A stretch of 64,000 nt of DNA from Billgrantia campisalis (GCF_022341425.1 NZ_JABFUC010000009.1:62001-126000); one strand, 5' to 3'; numbered from the stretch's first letter, positions 33,245-43,458 are shown. Numbers and translations: made by a program. The notes: a model not told the origin generated them from the sequence alone.

Positions 33245-34822
33245 ATGTTAGATATTGATGCTTGTGAGGGCGCAGCGCGCCTCCCTCCCTTGGGCACTCA
33301 AGAAGGGGAGTGGCCTGCTTACGACGAACATTCTCGCTTTGAGTCCATGACCCAAGAGGTCGCTCAACACGTCGAAGTGGTACCTGAAATGGCACGCACG
33401 GCGGCGCTATCGGCCATGGCAGTCGCCTGCCAAGGCGTAGTGGACGTCGCCTTTCCCAACGGAAACATCATTCCCACATCGCTCTACCTGCTCACTATTG
33501 CGGAAACAGGCGAACGAAAAACGGCGTTAGAAAAATGGTTTTTTCAGCCAATAAGAGATTTCCAAACTGCTAAAAAATCCGACATCGACCACCAGATAAA
33601 AACCTACAAAAGGCAGCTAAAAAACTGGCAGAGTGCTGAGAAATCACTTACCAAGCAATGGACAAAAGCCTTTGAGAGCGGCGCATCAACCGAGGAGATT
33701 GAACAACGCCAAACTGCGCTAGACGACAACAAACCTGAGCCACCGCGCGACTATCAATTAGTTTATGAGAATGTTACGCCTATCGCGCTGGCCTATGGTC
33801 TCTATGACAACATCCCCATGGCATGTCTTTTGTCAAGTGAGGCTGGCAGCATTTTAGAAGGTAAAGCAGTGGACGACTTGCCGATGCTCAACGGCATGTG
33901 GAGTGGGTCACCACTTAGCGTTACCCGTCGCACTTCGCCAAGCTTTACCCTCAACGACCCAAGACTAACCGTGGCCCTCATGGCGCAACCAAAGGTCATT
34001 GATCGATTTTTGGAGAAGCGCGGCGAAGAGGCAATGGACAATGGCTTTCTGTCCCGCCTATTGGTTATAAAACCTACATCTCTGATTGGATCGCGAGAGG
34101 GGAAAGGCCGAGCTATCGACAGCTCTATTTTGAACGATTTCCACCACCGCGTCTCGACGCTTCTCGAAGAATCGTTTGATATATTAGAGCGAAATGATCG
34201 AAAGCGCAGTGTCTTGGAGCTCACACCGTCGGCCAAAGAACATTGGCAATATCTTCAACTTCAAACAGAGCGCGCGATGGTTGAGCATGGCCTTTACTAC
34301 CATGCACGCGGCCATGGCGCTAAGCTCATGGACAACGTGACGCGAGTTGCCGCGATTATCCATACCTTTGAAGGCTATGAAGGGGGTATCGACACGGCAC
34401 TGCTGGATTATGCGTGGAGGTTTTGCCAGTGCTATTCCCACCAATTCCTACAATACCTGGCCGGCGAACCAGAGATCGTGACAGCAACTAACCAGCTAAT
34501 AAAAGAGATTCGCCGATTAGGGGATTCTCATGACAGTGAAGAATACCATATTAAGAAATCTCTCCTATCCCAGAAAGGACGTGGCACGCACCTTAGAAGG
34601 CCAACTCACTTAAAGGCCGCCATCAGACTGCTGACTCAGCTTGGACATCTACAGGAAGTAACCCGGGGAAACTTGCGGTTTTCAGAAACGATTATTGGAA
34701 ATGAAGCGCCTGAATTAAAAAACGGCATCGACTATCACTTAGAACAAATACCGAGATACGACGAGCAAGTTTACTTCTTCGAAAGAGGTGGCAGGTACAG
34801 TGGCTATAAACGAAAGGAATAG
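33245..34822 (+). CDS. YfjI-like DUF3987 protein
   Basis: About 525 aa from the ATG at 33245 (MLDIDACEGAARLPP). The frame extends to 33164, but the extra residues form an odd hydrophobic run over a palindrome, so I reject them. DUF3987 features are NIIPTSLYLLTIAETGERKTALEKW (quoted in part; a P-loop-like GERKT), CLLSSEAGSIL (Walker-B-like), NDPRLTVALMAQP and FLSRLLVIKP. Such proteins are primase/helicase-like ATPases of islands and satellites. Paired with the YfjJ/Gp2-like gene it forms the probable replication or maintenance module. Confidence 0.8.
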   Translation: MLDIDACEGAARLPPLGTQEGEWPAYDEHSRFESMTQEVAQHVEVVPEMARTAALSAMAVACQGVVDVAFPNGNIIPTSLYLLTIAETGERKTALEKWFFQPIRDFQTAKKSDIDHQIKTYKRQLKNWQSAEKSLTKQWTKAFESGASTEEIEQRQTALDDNKPEPPRDYQLVYENVTPIALAYGLYDNIPMACLLSSEAGSILEGKAVDDLPMLNGMWSGSPLSVTRRTSPSFTLNDPRLTVALMAQPKVIDRFLEKRGEEAMDNGFLSRLLVIKPTSLIGSREGKGRAIDSSILNDFHHRVSTLLEESFDILERNDRKRSVLELTPSAKEHWQYLQLQTERAMVEHGLYYHARGHGAKLMDNVTRVAAIIHTFEGYEGGIDTALLDYAWRFCQCYSHQFLQYLAGEPEIVTATNQLIKEIRRLGDSHDSEEYHIKKSLLSQKGRGTHLRRPTHLKAAIRLLTQLGHLQEVTRGNLRFSETIIGNEAPELKNGIDYHLEQIPRYDEQVYFFERGGRYSGYKRKE

Positions 34823-35383
34823 ACCAACCTCATCGATCTTTAATTGCGATTGTTCTACCCAATGCGTGGCAATCATGAGCCAACATCATCGCTCCCGCGT
34901 CACCGCAATGCCCGACATACGCAGCGTCGTGACCCGCTCTGATAGTTGTCCTTGCCCCGCTCGTAGGCCAATGCCTGCAGGGCGACCTTGCAGCGGCAGG
35001 CCGGACAAAGCTCTCCTCCGGCAAGTAAGGCGTCTAAGGTGCACCGGTACGCCCCTAGCGGGAACAGTGGTCGCGGTATGCCAGGCTCAGCAACGCCACC
35101 GGTGTCAAGACCGTACAAGCGAACCCGCAGCTGATGGCCAATAAGCCAGAGAGGGCACCGAGTAGCAGACTTTGCCCATCGTAAAGCCACCGGAGGACGT
35201 CATCCTCACTAGGATCTCATCGCACGTTGCCGGGGCAGTGGCTGCACAATGCCTGAACACTGGCAAGCAGGGATGCCCGTTCGCTCACAATTGACAGAAA
35301 GGGTGAAACTGGACACAAATGCACAGAACCAATACCTTAATGCATTGAAAAACCGCATCGCGTGCGCCAAAGGCTACCTGCTC
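34823..35383. other. Gap with possible decayed small gene
   Basis: About 560 bp without a confident gene. On the minus strand, 34900-35190 reads as a 96-codon frame with CPACRCKV. An adjacent frame in the same stretch encodes a hydrophobic segment (LLLGALSGLLAISCGFACT), broken by stops. The two look like parts of one frameshifted membrane/zinc-ribbon protein, but I cannot prove it. Confidence 0.3.
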
Positions 35384-36103
35384 ATGAATGAAGAGACATC
35401 GATTGCTACACGACTTCGCAAGCTCATGGAGGAGCAGGGGCTTGGAGAGAACGAGCTGGCCAGACGTTCCCATGTACCACAGCCGACCATCCACCGCATA
35501 TTGACCGGCGCCAGCAAGTCACCAAGAATCAACAATTTGGAGAAGATCGCTGGTGCATTAGGAACCTCAGTGACTTATCTGGCTCATGGGGGGAGGCACC
35601 AGGCTGGCACAGCATCTGTGGGCAAAGCAGGGATCTTACCAGCGATAGCCAACGTCGCTAGCGGTCTTTTCAGCACCGGGCGGGCGGATTCAAGCCCACC
35701 ACTGTATCAATACCCAATTCTCTCCCTCAGTGACATCATCCCTTCTGCTCAAGCACGAAAGGCTTTAACCTCTCAGCACTGGCAAGTCGAGCCAAGCGGC
35801 CACAAGGCCCAGGACCAGGCTTTTTGGCTAAAAATTCAAGGGGATGCTATGTCGGCACCCACTGGGGCCTCGCCCAGCCTGCCTGAGGGTACGCTCGTAC
35901 TGCTCGACACAGGTTTGCCTGCATCTCCAGGAAAGCTGGTTCTCGCCACCCTACCGGACAGCCCGAAGCCGACTTTTCGGCAACTAATAGAAGATAGCGG
36001 CTCTCAGTATCTGAAACCTCTAAACCCAGCTTACCCATTGATTTTATTGAAGAATTTATCCCAGGTAATAGCTGTCGCCGTGGAAGCAAAGACGCATTTA
36101 TAA
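35384..36103 (+). CDS. XRE/S24-type prophage repressor-like regulator
   Basis: A 239-aa protein from the ATG at 35384 (MNEETSIATRLRKLMEEQG). The N-terminal helix-turn-helix is LGENELARRSHVPQPTIHRIL. The C-terminal LexA/CI-like S24 domain has LKIQGDAMSAP (catalytic Ser), EGTLVLLDTG, KLVLATL and YLKPLNPAYPLI. At the place of the usual catalytic lysine (TFKQL in relatives) it reads TFRQL, so self-cleavage may be lost or altered. It probably represses the AlpA/integrase genes just downstream or the replication module. Confidence 0.82.
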   Translation: MNEETSIATRLRKLMEEQGLGENELARRSHVPQPTIHRILTGASKSPRINNLEKIAGALGTSVTYLAHGGRHQAGTASVGKAGILPAIANVASGLFSTGRADSSPPLYQYPILSLSDIIPSAQARKALTSQHWQVEPSGHKAQDQAFWLKIQGDAMSAPTGASPSLPEGTLVLLDTGLPASPGKLVLATLPDSPKPTFRQLIEDSGSQYLKPLNPAYPLILLKNLSQVIAVAVEAKTHL

Positions 36104-36238
36104 CCCCCCTCCTCTGGTATGCCCAGCCAATACGCGCCTCATCAATACACAAATGCATTGATCTATTAATGCGTTTTGGTATTATTGCTCTCAGCAACGC
36201 CTACCAATGACCCCCCCACAGAGCGGAGGAGAAGAAAA

Positions 36239-36577
36239 ATGGTAGAGGAGCTGCTTCGGCCCGAGCAGGTCGCTAATTGGCTGGGCATGAGCCCGAGCTG
36301 GGTGTACGGCAACAAGCACCGCATCGGTTTCGTTCAGATCGGAAGTGCGGTTCGCTTTGAGCGAACCGCAGTGGAGATGTACGCTGAGAGCTGCAAGCGC
36401 GGCCCTCAGGCTGAGGAACGCGACACATGGGAATTACCGTCAGATACAGGGAAAAGAGGAACCGGTGGGTGGTCACGGAAACGTACCACGGTCACCGATA
36501 TCAACGAACGTTTGCGGGGAATCGAGAGGGGGAACGACAGGCGCGGGAGTACGCAGCGAAGCGCCAGGCAGAGCTGA
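36239..36577 (+). CDS. AlpA/excisionase-like helix-turn-helix protein
   Basis: A 112-aa protein; the ATG at 36239 has GAGGAG 7 nt upstream. The first 60 residues form a MerR-like winged helix typical of AlpA/Xis-like proteins: LLRPEQVANWLGMSPSWVYG, then FVQIGSAVRFERTAVEMY. The remaining tail is Arg/Thr-rich, and its last 151 nt overlap the integrase start in another frame. AlpA-type proteins activate integrase or promote excision. The tail may be translated or the gene may simply read through; the domain itself is clear. Confidence 0.75.
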   Translation: MVEELLRPEQVANWLGMSPSWVYGNKHRIGFVQIGSAVRFERTAVEMYAESCKRGPQAEERDTWELPSDTGKRGTGGWSRKRTTVTDINERLRGIERGNDRRGSTQRSARQS

Positions 36578-37443
36578 ACGAAGCAGCTTTCCAGGGTGAG
36601 GCCATGGGGCGCCAACCACGGCGCACCTTCATCGAGGGACTCGAGCGATGGATCGACGAATACGACGTGGCCAGTCAGGCGAAGGCAATCCGCCCTGTGG
36701 CTCGCTACATGGGCGACAGGGTGCTGCTCGGCATGGACAGCGTCGACAAGGCTCGCGAGATGGCCCGAGACCTTCGCAAGCAAGGGCGAACGCAGAGCAC
36801 CATCAACAACCATCTGCAGGTGGTCAAGCGAGTACTGAACCTTGCCTATCGGGAATGGGGGTGGCTGGATCGCCCCTTGGGCGACAAGATCCGCAAGAAG
36901 ATGCCGAAGAACGAACGGCACGTGTACCTGACCATCGAGCAAGTGAGTCAGCTGCTACAAGCCATCCCCGATCACTCGATTGTCGAGAAGCGGGTGATCG
37001 CCCTGGCAGCGCTCACCGGGCTGCGCCAGGGCGAGCTGTTGGCTCTGGATCCGCAGAACGTCCACGGTGGTCGCATTCTGCTGCGACCAGACCAGACGAA
37101 GAGCGGCAAAGCCCGGGTGGTGCCGGTACCGGAGGACGCCCGGGTATGGCTGGAAGAGCTACCGTTCGCGACAACCTACTCTCGCCTGCGAACGGTGTGG
37201 GAACATGCCCGCCAGGCCGTGGGGCGGCCCGATCTGCGCTTTCACGACCTGCGCCACAGCTATGCCAGCATGCTGGCCCAGGCCGGCGAGAGCATGACCA
37301 CTGTGCGCGATCTGCTGGGGCATTCCAGCCTGATCGTCACCAGCCGCTACTCGCACATGTTCGATGCGGGTCTGGACGATATTGGCTCCCGCCTGCCGAG
37401 CTTGAGCGGGGCCTTCTGCGACCAAACTGCGACCACACACTAG
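36427..37443 (+). CDS. int: Tyrosine recombinase (island integrase)
   Basis: A 338-aa phage-type integrase. The N-terminal arm-binding region (MGITVRYREKRNRWVVTETY) is followed by a SAM-like core-binding domain (FIEGLERWIDEYDVASQAKA). The catalytic domain has all active residues: ALTGLRQGELLAL (Arg I), KSGKARVVPVP (Lys), HDLRHSYASML (His-x-x-Arg), LLGHSSLIVTSRYSHM (His and the nucleophile Tyr). The gene ends 52 bp before the att core in tRNA-Leu, the usual position. Its 3' end contains two TGCGACCA units that recur near attL. Confidence 0.93.
   Translation: MGITVRYREKRNRWVVTETYHGHRYQRTFAGNREGERQAREYAAKRQAELNEAAFQGEAMGRQPRRTFIEGLERWIDEYDVASQAKAIRPVARYMGDRVLLGMDSVDKAREMARDLRKQGRTQSTINNHLQVVKRVLNLAYREWGWLDRPLGDKIRKKMPKNERHVYLTIEQVSQLLQAIPDHSIVEKRVIALAALTGLRQGELLALDPQNVHGGRILLRPDQTKSGKARVVPVPEDARVWLEELPFATTYSRLRTVWEHARQAVGRPDLRFHDLRHSYASMLAQAGESMTTVRDLLGHSSLIVTSRYSHMFDAGLDDIGSRLPSLSGAFCDQTATTH
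37415..37437. repeat. 23-bp repeat at the integrase 3' end (candidate arm sites)
   Basis: Identical to 15382-15404 near the opposite end of the island. Each copy contains the octamer TGCGACCA twice, 11 bp apart. Paired direct repeats close to both att cores are what integrase arm-type sites look like; a relic of an earlier integrase gene at the left end is the alternative. Confidence 0.55.
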
Positions 37444-37466
37444 AAAGAGGGAGGGTAGAAACGCAA

Positions 37467-37488
37467 ACAGCCGCTCGTAAGCGACTGT
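37467..37488. terminator. Hairpin terminator next to attR
   Basis: Arms ACAGCCGCT/AGCGACTGT (one G-U-type mismatch), with TTTTT on the plus strand. It can end integrase transcription and, on the minus strand, tRNA-Leu transcription. It mirrors the hairpin at 15190-15211, so the tRNA keeps a terminator after integration. Confidence 0.65.
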
Positions 37489-37495
37489 TTTTCAA

Positions 37496-37555
37496 GTGGT
37501 ACCGGCGGTCGGACTCGAACCGACAAGGGCTTGCACCCGGCGGATTTTGAATCCG
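37496..37555. repeat. attR within the intact tRNA-Leu
   Basis: Sixty bases identical to 15221-15280. It spans the 3' end of tRNA-Leu up to the anticodon loop. The part beyond it (37556-37583) completes the tRNA 5' half, so the functional gene lies on this side. Confidence 0.92.
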
Positions 37556-37583
37556 CTGCGTCTACCAATTCCGCCACGCCGGC
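37497..37583 (-). tRNA. tRNA-Leu (anticodon CAA)
   Basis: An 87-nt class II tRNA including an encoded CCA. The acceptor arms GCCGGCG/CGCCGGU pair, with the G1-U72 pair and A73 discriminator usual for tRNA-Leu. Anticodon stem GCGGA/TCCGC encloses TTCAAAA, so the anticodon is CAA (reads UUG). The D-arm, long variable arm and T-loop GTTCGAGTC are normal. It is the integration target of the island. Confidence 0.95.
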
Positions 37584-37725
37584 AGCGCGAGCGCATTATA
37601 CGCGGCGGATGCCACAGGTCAATCGAGGCGCCTGACGACGACGCGGTTTTTGGGTATCCTTGCCGGCTTGTCCGGCTGTCTGCCAGCCGCTTCGATCGCC
37701 CCACTTCTGCGGACCCCGACCTGCC

Positions 37726-38766
37726 ATGCAGCGCGCCGATTTCCATTACGAGCTTCCCGACGAGCTGATCGCCCGCTATCCCTCCGAACAGCGCAGCGAC
37801 TGCCGCCTGCTATGCGTGGAGGGCGCCAGCGGCGAGCTGGCCCATCGACGCTTTCCCGATCTGCTCGAGCTGCTCGAGCCCGGCGACCTGCTGGTGTTCA
37901 ATGACACCCGGGTGATTCCCGCGCGCCTGCACGGCCACAAGGCCAGCGGCGGCCGGGTGGAGCTGCTGCTCGAGCGGCCGTTGGACGCCCACCGCGGCCT
38001 GGCCCACCTGCGCGCGAGCAAGTCGCCCAAGCCGGGCACCGAGCTGATCCTCGAAGGCAATATCCGCGCCGTGGTGGAGGGGCGCCGCGAGGCGCTGTTC
38101 GAGCTGCGCTTCCTCGGCGAGACGCCGCTGGTCCAGCTGCTGGAGCAGCACGGCCATATGCCGCTGCCGCCCTATATCGACCGCGAAGACGAACTCGCCG
38201 ACCGCGAACGCTACCAGACCGTCTACGCCCGCCGCGACGGTGCCGTGGCGGCCCCCACCGCCGGGCTGCATTTCGATGAGCCGCTGCTGGAGCGGCTTGC
38301 CGAGAAGGGCGTGGAGAGCGCCTTCGTCACCCTGCACGTGGGCGCCGGCACCTTTCAGCCGGTACGCGCCGAGGATATCCGCGAGCACCAGATGCACAGC
38401 GAGTGGATCGAGGTCAGCGAGGCCGTCTGCCAGCAGGTGCGTGCGACACAGCGTCGCGGCAACCGCGTGGTGGCGGTGGGCACTACCAGCGTGCGCTGCC
38501 TGGAGAGCGCCTGCGCCAAGAGCGCGAGCGGCGAGATCGCCCCCTTTAGCGGCGAGACCGATATCTTCATCTACCCGGGCTATGAGTGGTGCTGCGTGGA
38601 TGCCCTGATCACCAACTTCCATCTGCCCGAGTCGACGCTGCTGATGCTGGTAGCCTCCTTCGCCGGCTTCGAAACCACCATGGCCGCCTACCGGGAGGCC
38701 GTTGCCGAACGCTATGCGTTCTTCAGTTATGGCGATGCCATGTATTTAACCCGCAGGACGCTCTGA
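37726..38766 (+). CDS. queA: S-adenosylmethionine:tRNA ribosyltransferase-isomerase
   Basis: Makes epoxyqueuosine from 7-aminomethyl-7-deazaguanine at tRNA position 34, using the ribosyl part of SAM. The start [19 protein letters not shown] at 37726 matches the family N-terminus; upstream in-frame codons do not. Conserved blocks: [56 protein letters not shown] and [16 protein letters not shown]. 346 aa, normal length. The next gene is tgt, the preceding enzyme of queuosine insertion. Confidence 0.97.
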   Translation: MQRADFHYELPDELIARYPSEQRSDCRLLCVEGASGELAHRRFPDLLELLEPGDLLVFNDTRVIPARLHGHKASGGRVELLLERPLDAHRGLAHLRASKSPKPGTELILEGNIRAVVEGRREALFELRFLGETPLVQLLEQHGHMPLPPYIDREDELADRERYQTVYARRDGAVAAPTAGLHFDEPLLERLAEKGVESAFVTLHVGAGTFQPVRAEDIREHQMHSEWIEVSEAVCQQVRATQRRGNRVVAVGTTSVRCLESACAKSASGEIAPFSGETDIFIYPGYEWCCVDALITNFHLPESTLLMLVASFAGFETTMAAYREAVAERYAFFSYGDAMYLTRRTL

Positions 38767-39939
<1,173 letters not shown>

Positions 39940-40045
39940 TCCGTGGCCGGTGACCCGGGCCGGGCGCCCGGCAGCAGCCAGCGGCGACCCCGCCTGACGA
40001 CCTTGCGGACCACCCCGTTTCAGACAACCTAGGAGACGCACTTTC

Positions 40046-40372
40046 ATGCTGGATTTCTTCATCTCACCGGCCTACGCCCAGGACGCCGGGGCCGGCAGCG
40101 GCATGGCCCAGATCGTCATGCTGGTCGGTTTCGTCCTGATCTTCTATTTCCTGCTGTGGCGCCCCCAGTCCAAGCGCGCCAAGCAGCATCGTGAGCTCAT
40201 CGGCAGCCTCTCCAAGGGCGACGAGATCGTCATCGGTGGCGGCCTGGTGGGACGCATCACCAAGGTCAGCGACGAATTCATCAGCATGGAAATCTCCGAC
40301 GGCACCGAGGTCAATGTACAGAAGAGCGCCGTGGCCGCCGTGCTGCCCAAGGGCACCATCAAGTCCATCTGA
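40046..40372 (+). CDS. yajC: Preprotein translocase subunit YajC
   Basis: Small inner-membrane partner of SecDF. 108 aa with one N-terminal membrane helix (AQIVMLVGFVLIFYFLLWRP) followed by the family stretch RPQSKRAKQHRELIGSLSKG and GDEIVIGGGLVGRI. AGGAG lies upstream of the ATG. Located between tgt and secD as usual. Confidence 0.95.
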   Translation: MLDFFISPAYAQDAGAGSGMAQIVMLVGFVLIFYFLLWRPQSKRAKQHRELIGSLSKGDEIVIGGGLVGRITKVSDEFISMEISDGTEVNVQKSAVAAVLPKGTIKSI

Positions 40373-40559
40373 CTCTGTCGCCCCACGCCCTTGCCGAATG
40401 GCCCTGCCCGGGCCGGGTAACGGCGAGGGTCGGACAGCGGCCGCTGCCCCCGGCGCCCTCGGGCCGCCGGGGCACGCGGCCGCGCTGTCGTTGCGCTAGC
40501 CCCTTTTACGGCAACCCGTTCTCAGCCATCTCGTTTCAGCAACCAAGGGCAGGGCTCTC

Positions 40560-42410
40560 ATGCTCAACCGTTTCCCCCTCTGGAAGTACCTGCTGATAGG
40601 CATTGTGCTGCTGGTAGGCCTGGTCTACTCGCTGCCCAATCTCTACCCGGAAGACCCCTCCATCCAAATCAGCAGCGCCCGCGGTGACGCCACCGTCGAT
40701 GCGGGCCAAATCGAGCGCATCGAACAGTCGCTACGCGATGCCGGCATCGCCATCAAGGCCGTCGACAGCGACGACACCCGCGTGCTGATCCGTCTCGAAG
40801 ACACCGACGACCAGATTCGCTCCCGGGACATGATCGACGACATGCTCGGCAACGACTATGTGGTGGCGCTCAACCTCGCCGACTCGACCCCGGAATGGCT
40901 GCAGGCGCTTGCCGCCTCACCCATGACCCTGGGCCTGGACCTGCGCGGCGGGGTGCACTTCCTGCTCGAGGTGGACATGGACGCCGCCCTGACCCAGCGG
41001 CTGGAAGTCAACGCCAGTGCCATGCGCGAGCAGTTGCGCAGCGAGCGCATCCGCTATCGCGGCACCGAGGTCGAAGAGCGCACCCTGATCTTCACCTTCG
41101 CCAACGAAGAGGACCGCGACGCCGCGCGGCGGCTGATCAGCCGCGAGTTCCGCGACTTCGACTACGCCAGCGAAGGCGACGGCCGCGGGGCGCGCCTGGT
41201 GATGACCCTCACCGACACGGCGGTCAACGAGATCCAGGACTACGCGGTCAACCAGAACCTCACCACCCTGCGCAACCGGGTCGACGAGCTGGGCGTGGCC
41301 GAGCCCATGGTGCAGCGCCAAGGGCCGGATCGCATCGTGGTCGAGCTGCCGGGCGTGCAGGACACCGTGGCGGCCAAACGGGTCGTGGGCGCGACCGCCA
41401 ACCTGGAGTTCCGCCTCGAGGCGCGTCCCGACACCCCGGACATCGAGACCGAAACCTTCGCCTTCCGCAACGCCCCCAATCGCACTGCCGACCTGATGCG
41501 CGACGTGATCATCACCGGCGACAGCGTCTCCAGCGCCTCGCGCAGCTTCGACGAGAACGGCCGCCCCCAGGTCAATATCAACCTGGACGGCACCGGCGGC
41601 ACCCTGATGAACCGCGCCACGCGCACCAATATCGGCCGCAACATGGCGGTGCTGTTCATCGAGCACAAGACCCGCGACCGGGTGGTCATCGAAGACGGCG
41701 AAGAGGTGGAGATCCGCGAGCCCTACACCGAGCGCGGCCTGATCAGCCTGGCGACCATCCAGAGCGCCCTGGGCAACAGCTTCCGCATCACCGGGCTCGA
41801 CTCGCCCACCGAGGCGGCCGAACTCGCCCTGCTACTGCGCTCCGGCTCGCTGGCCGCGCCCATCTACTTCGTCCAGGAGCGCACCATCGGCCCGAGCCTC
41901 GGCGCCGAGAACATCAAGCGCGGCGTGATGTCGGTGCAGATCGGGCTGCTGCTGGTGGTGGCCTTCATGCTGATTCGCTACAAGGTGTTCGGCCTCTTCG
42001 CCAACGTGGCCCTGGCGCTGAATCTGACCCTACTGATCGCTGCCATGTCGATGCTCGGCGCGACCCTGACCCTGCCGGGCATCGCCGGCATCGTGCTGAC
42101 CCTGGGCATGGCGGTGGACGCCAACGTCCTGATCTTCGAGCGAATACGCGAGGAGCTTCGCGGTGGGCTGTCGATCCAGCAGGCGATCCATGCCGGCTAC
42201 GAACGCGCCTTCACCTCGATCCTCGACGCCAATATCACCACGCTGCTGGTGGCGGTGATCCTGTTCTCGATCGGCACCGGGCCGGTCAAGGGCTTCGCCG
42301 TGACCCTGTCGCTGGGGATCATCACCTCGCTGTTCACGGCACTTTTGGTGACCCGCTCGATGGTGAACCTCACCTACGGCGGCAAACCGGTCAAGAAGCT
42401 GTGGATCTAA
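40560..42410 (+). CDS. secD: Protein translocase subunit SecD
   Basis: A 616-aa RND-type membrane protein that with SecF uses the proton gradient to help late stages of Sec export. It has an N-terminal helix (LWKYLLIGIVLLVGLVYSLP), a large periplasmic region with LGLDLRGGVHFLLEVDM (the D/G-rich SecD motif), and five C-terminal helices including GIAGIVLTLGMAVDANVLIFERIREEL. Length and all motifs are normal. 187 bp of GC-rich spacer separate it from yajC. Confidence 0.97.
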   Translation: MLNRFPLWKYLLIGIVLLVGLVYSLPNLYPEDPSIQISSARGDATVDAGQIERIEQSLRDAGIAIKAVDSDDTRVLIRLEDTDDQIRSRDMIDDMLGNDYVVALNLADSTPEWLQALAASPMTLGLDLRGGVHFLLEVDMDAALTQRLEVNASAMREQLRSERIRYRGTEVEERTLIFTFANEEDRDAARRLISREFRDFDYASEGDGRGARLVMTLTDTAVNEIQDYAVNQNLTTLRNRVDELGVAEPMVQRQGPDRIVVELPGVQDTVAAKRVVGATANLEFRLEARPDTPDIETETFAFRNAPNRTADLMRDVIITGDSVSSASRSFDENGRPQVNINLDGTGGTLMNRATRTNIGRNMAVLFIEHKTRDRVVIEDGEEVEIREPYTERGLISLATIQSALGNSFRITGLDSPTEAAELALLLRSGSLAAPIYFVQERTIGPSLGAENIKRGVMSVQIGLLLVVAFMLIRYKVFGLFANVALALNLTLLIAAMSMLGATLTLPGIAGIVLTLGMAVDANVLIFERIREELRGGLSIQQAIHAGYERAFTSILDANITTLLVAVILFSIGTGPVKGFAVTLSLGIITSLFTALLVTRSMVNLTYGGKPVKKLWI

Positions 42411-42432
42411 GGCTCTCCAACATGAGGTGGTT

Positions 42433-43359
42433 ATGAAAGCCCTCGTCAATCGACAGTTCGACTTCATGGGCAAGCGCCGGGCCGCCTTCGCGATCTCGGC
42501 CGCGCTGATCCTGGTGTCGATCCTCTCGCTGCTGTTCCAGCAGCTCAATCTGGGACTGGACTTCACCGGGGGGACCCTGGTGGAAGTGCGCTACGCCGTG
42601 GCGCCCTCGCTGGAAGCGGTACGCCAGACCCTGGAAGCGGCCGAGTTCCGCGACGTCTCGGTGCAGACCTTCGGCGCCTCCACCGAGGTGCTGATTCGCC
42701 TGCAGCAGGCCTTCGACCCCGAGGTCGGCGACCGCGTGGTCCAACTGCTGCGTCGCGACGGCACCGAAGTGGAGCTGATTCGCGCCGAGTTCGTCGGCGC
42801 CCAGGTCGGCGAAGAGCTTCGCGACCGCAGCGGCATGGGCCTGCTGGTGGCACTCGGCATCGTGATGCTCTACGTGGCCTTCCGCTTCCAGTACAAGTTC
42901 GCCATCGGCGCCCTGCTGGCGCTGATGCACGACGTGATGATCGTGGTGGGCATCTTCTCGCTGTTCCAGCTCGACTTCGACCTCACGGTACTGGCCGCAC
43001 TGCTGGCGGTAATCGGCTACTCGCTCAACGACACCATCGTGGTCTACGACCGCATCCGCGAGACGATCCGCAAGTCGCGCATCGACGACATGCCGGCGAT
43101 CTTCAACGAAGCGATCAACCTCACCCTGTCACGCACGCTGGCGACCTCCGGTACCACCCTGCTGGTGCTGATGGCGCTGCTGCTGCTGGGCGGCGACATG
43201 ATCCACCACTTCTCGATCGCCCTGATCCTCGGCGTGATCGTCGGCACCTTCTCCTCCGTCTACGTGGCCGCAGCCCTGCTGCTCGCCGTGAAGCTGGAGC
43301 GCAAGGACCTGATCCCGCCCAAGAAGGAGGACGCCGAGGCCGAGGAGGAGCTGCCCTAG
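42433..43359 (+). CDS. secF: Protein translocase subunit SecF
   Basis: A 308-aa partner of SecD. The ATG at 42433 has GAGG 5 nt upstream; a GTG six bases earlier overlaps that site. Motifs: LGLDFTGGTLVEVRY (SecF signature) and VIGYSLNDTIVVYDRIRET, with six membrane helices. It starts 22 nt after secD, coupled. A strong bidirectional terminator follows at 43396. Confidence 0.96.
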   Translation: MKALVNRQFDFMGKRRAAFAISAALILVSILSLLFQQLNLGLDFTGGTLVEVRYAVAPSLEAVRQTLEAAEFRDVSVQTFGASTEVLIRLQQAFDPEVGDRVVQLLRRDGTEVELIRAEFVGAQVGEELRDRSGMGLLVALGIVMLYVAFRFQYKFAIGALLALMHDVMIVVGIFSLFQLDFDLTVLAALLAVIGYSLNDTIVVYDRIRETIRKSRIDDMPAIFNEAINLTLSRTLATSGTTLLVLMALLLLGGDMIHHFSIALILGVIVGTFSSVYVAAALLLAVKLERKDLIPPKKEDAEAEEELP

Positions 43360-43395
43360 CCACAGCTGGAAGCTGGATAGCAGCCCTAAACGAAA

Positions 43396-43429
43396 CCGCC
43401 CCCATGGCCATGCCATGGGGGCGGTTTTT
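43396..43429. terminator. Bidirectional terminator between secF and suhB
   Basis: Perfect 12-bp arms (CCGCCCCCATGG and complement) with a 5-nt loop. TTTTTC follows on the plus strand, and TTTCGTTT on the minus strand. It serves the convergent secF and suhB genes. Confidence 0.88.
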
Positions 43430-43458
43430 CTTCCAGCTTCCAGATTAAGGCTTCTAGC

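Larger units (their letters stand above)
15221..37555. mobile_element. tRNA-Leu-integrated genomic island (satellite-like) carrying a defence cluster
   Basis: Bounded by 60-bp identical direct repeats (15221-15280 and 37496-37555), which are the 3' part of tRNA-Leu from the anticodon loop to the CCA end. A tyrosine integrase and an AlpA-like gene sit at the right end next to the intact tRNA. Base composition and codon use differ from the GC-rich flanks. Cargo: Gabija-like, XRE-ImmA, type III RM and graspetide genes. The backbone is RadC, YqaJ exonuclease, ERF-type annealase, DUF932, YfjJ/Gp2-like, YfjI/DUF3987 and an S24 repressor. No structural, packaging or conjugation genes are visible. 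Confidence 0.9.

Noticed and set aside
34788..35144. Plus-strand 118-codon frame after the YfjI-like gene
   Set aside because: No ribosome site, low-complexity composition, and it overlaps the YfjI end and a more plausible minus-strand remnant.
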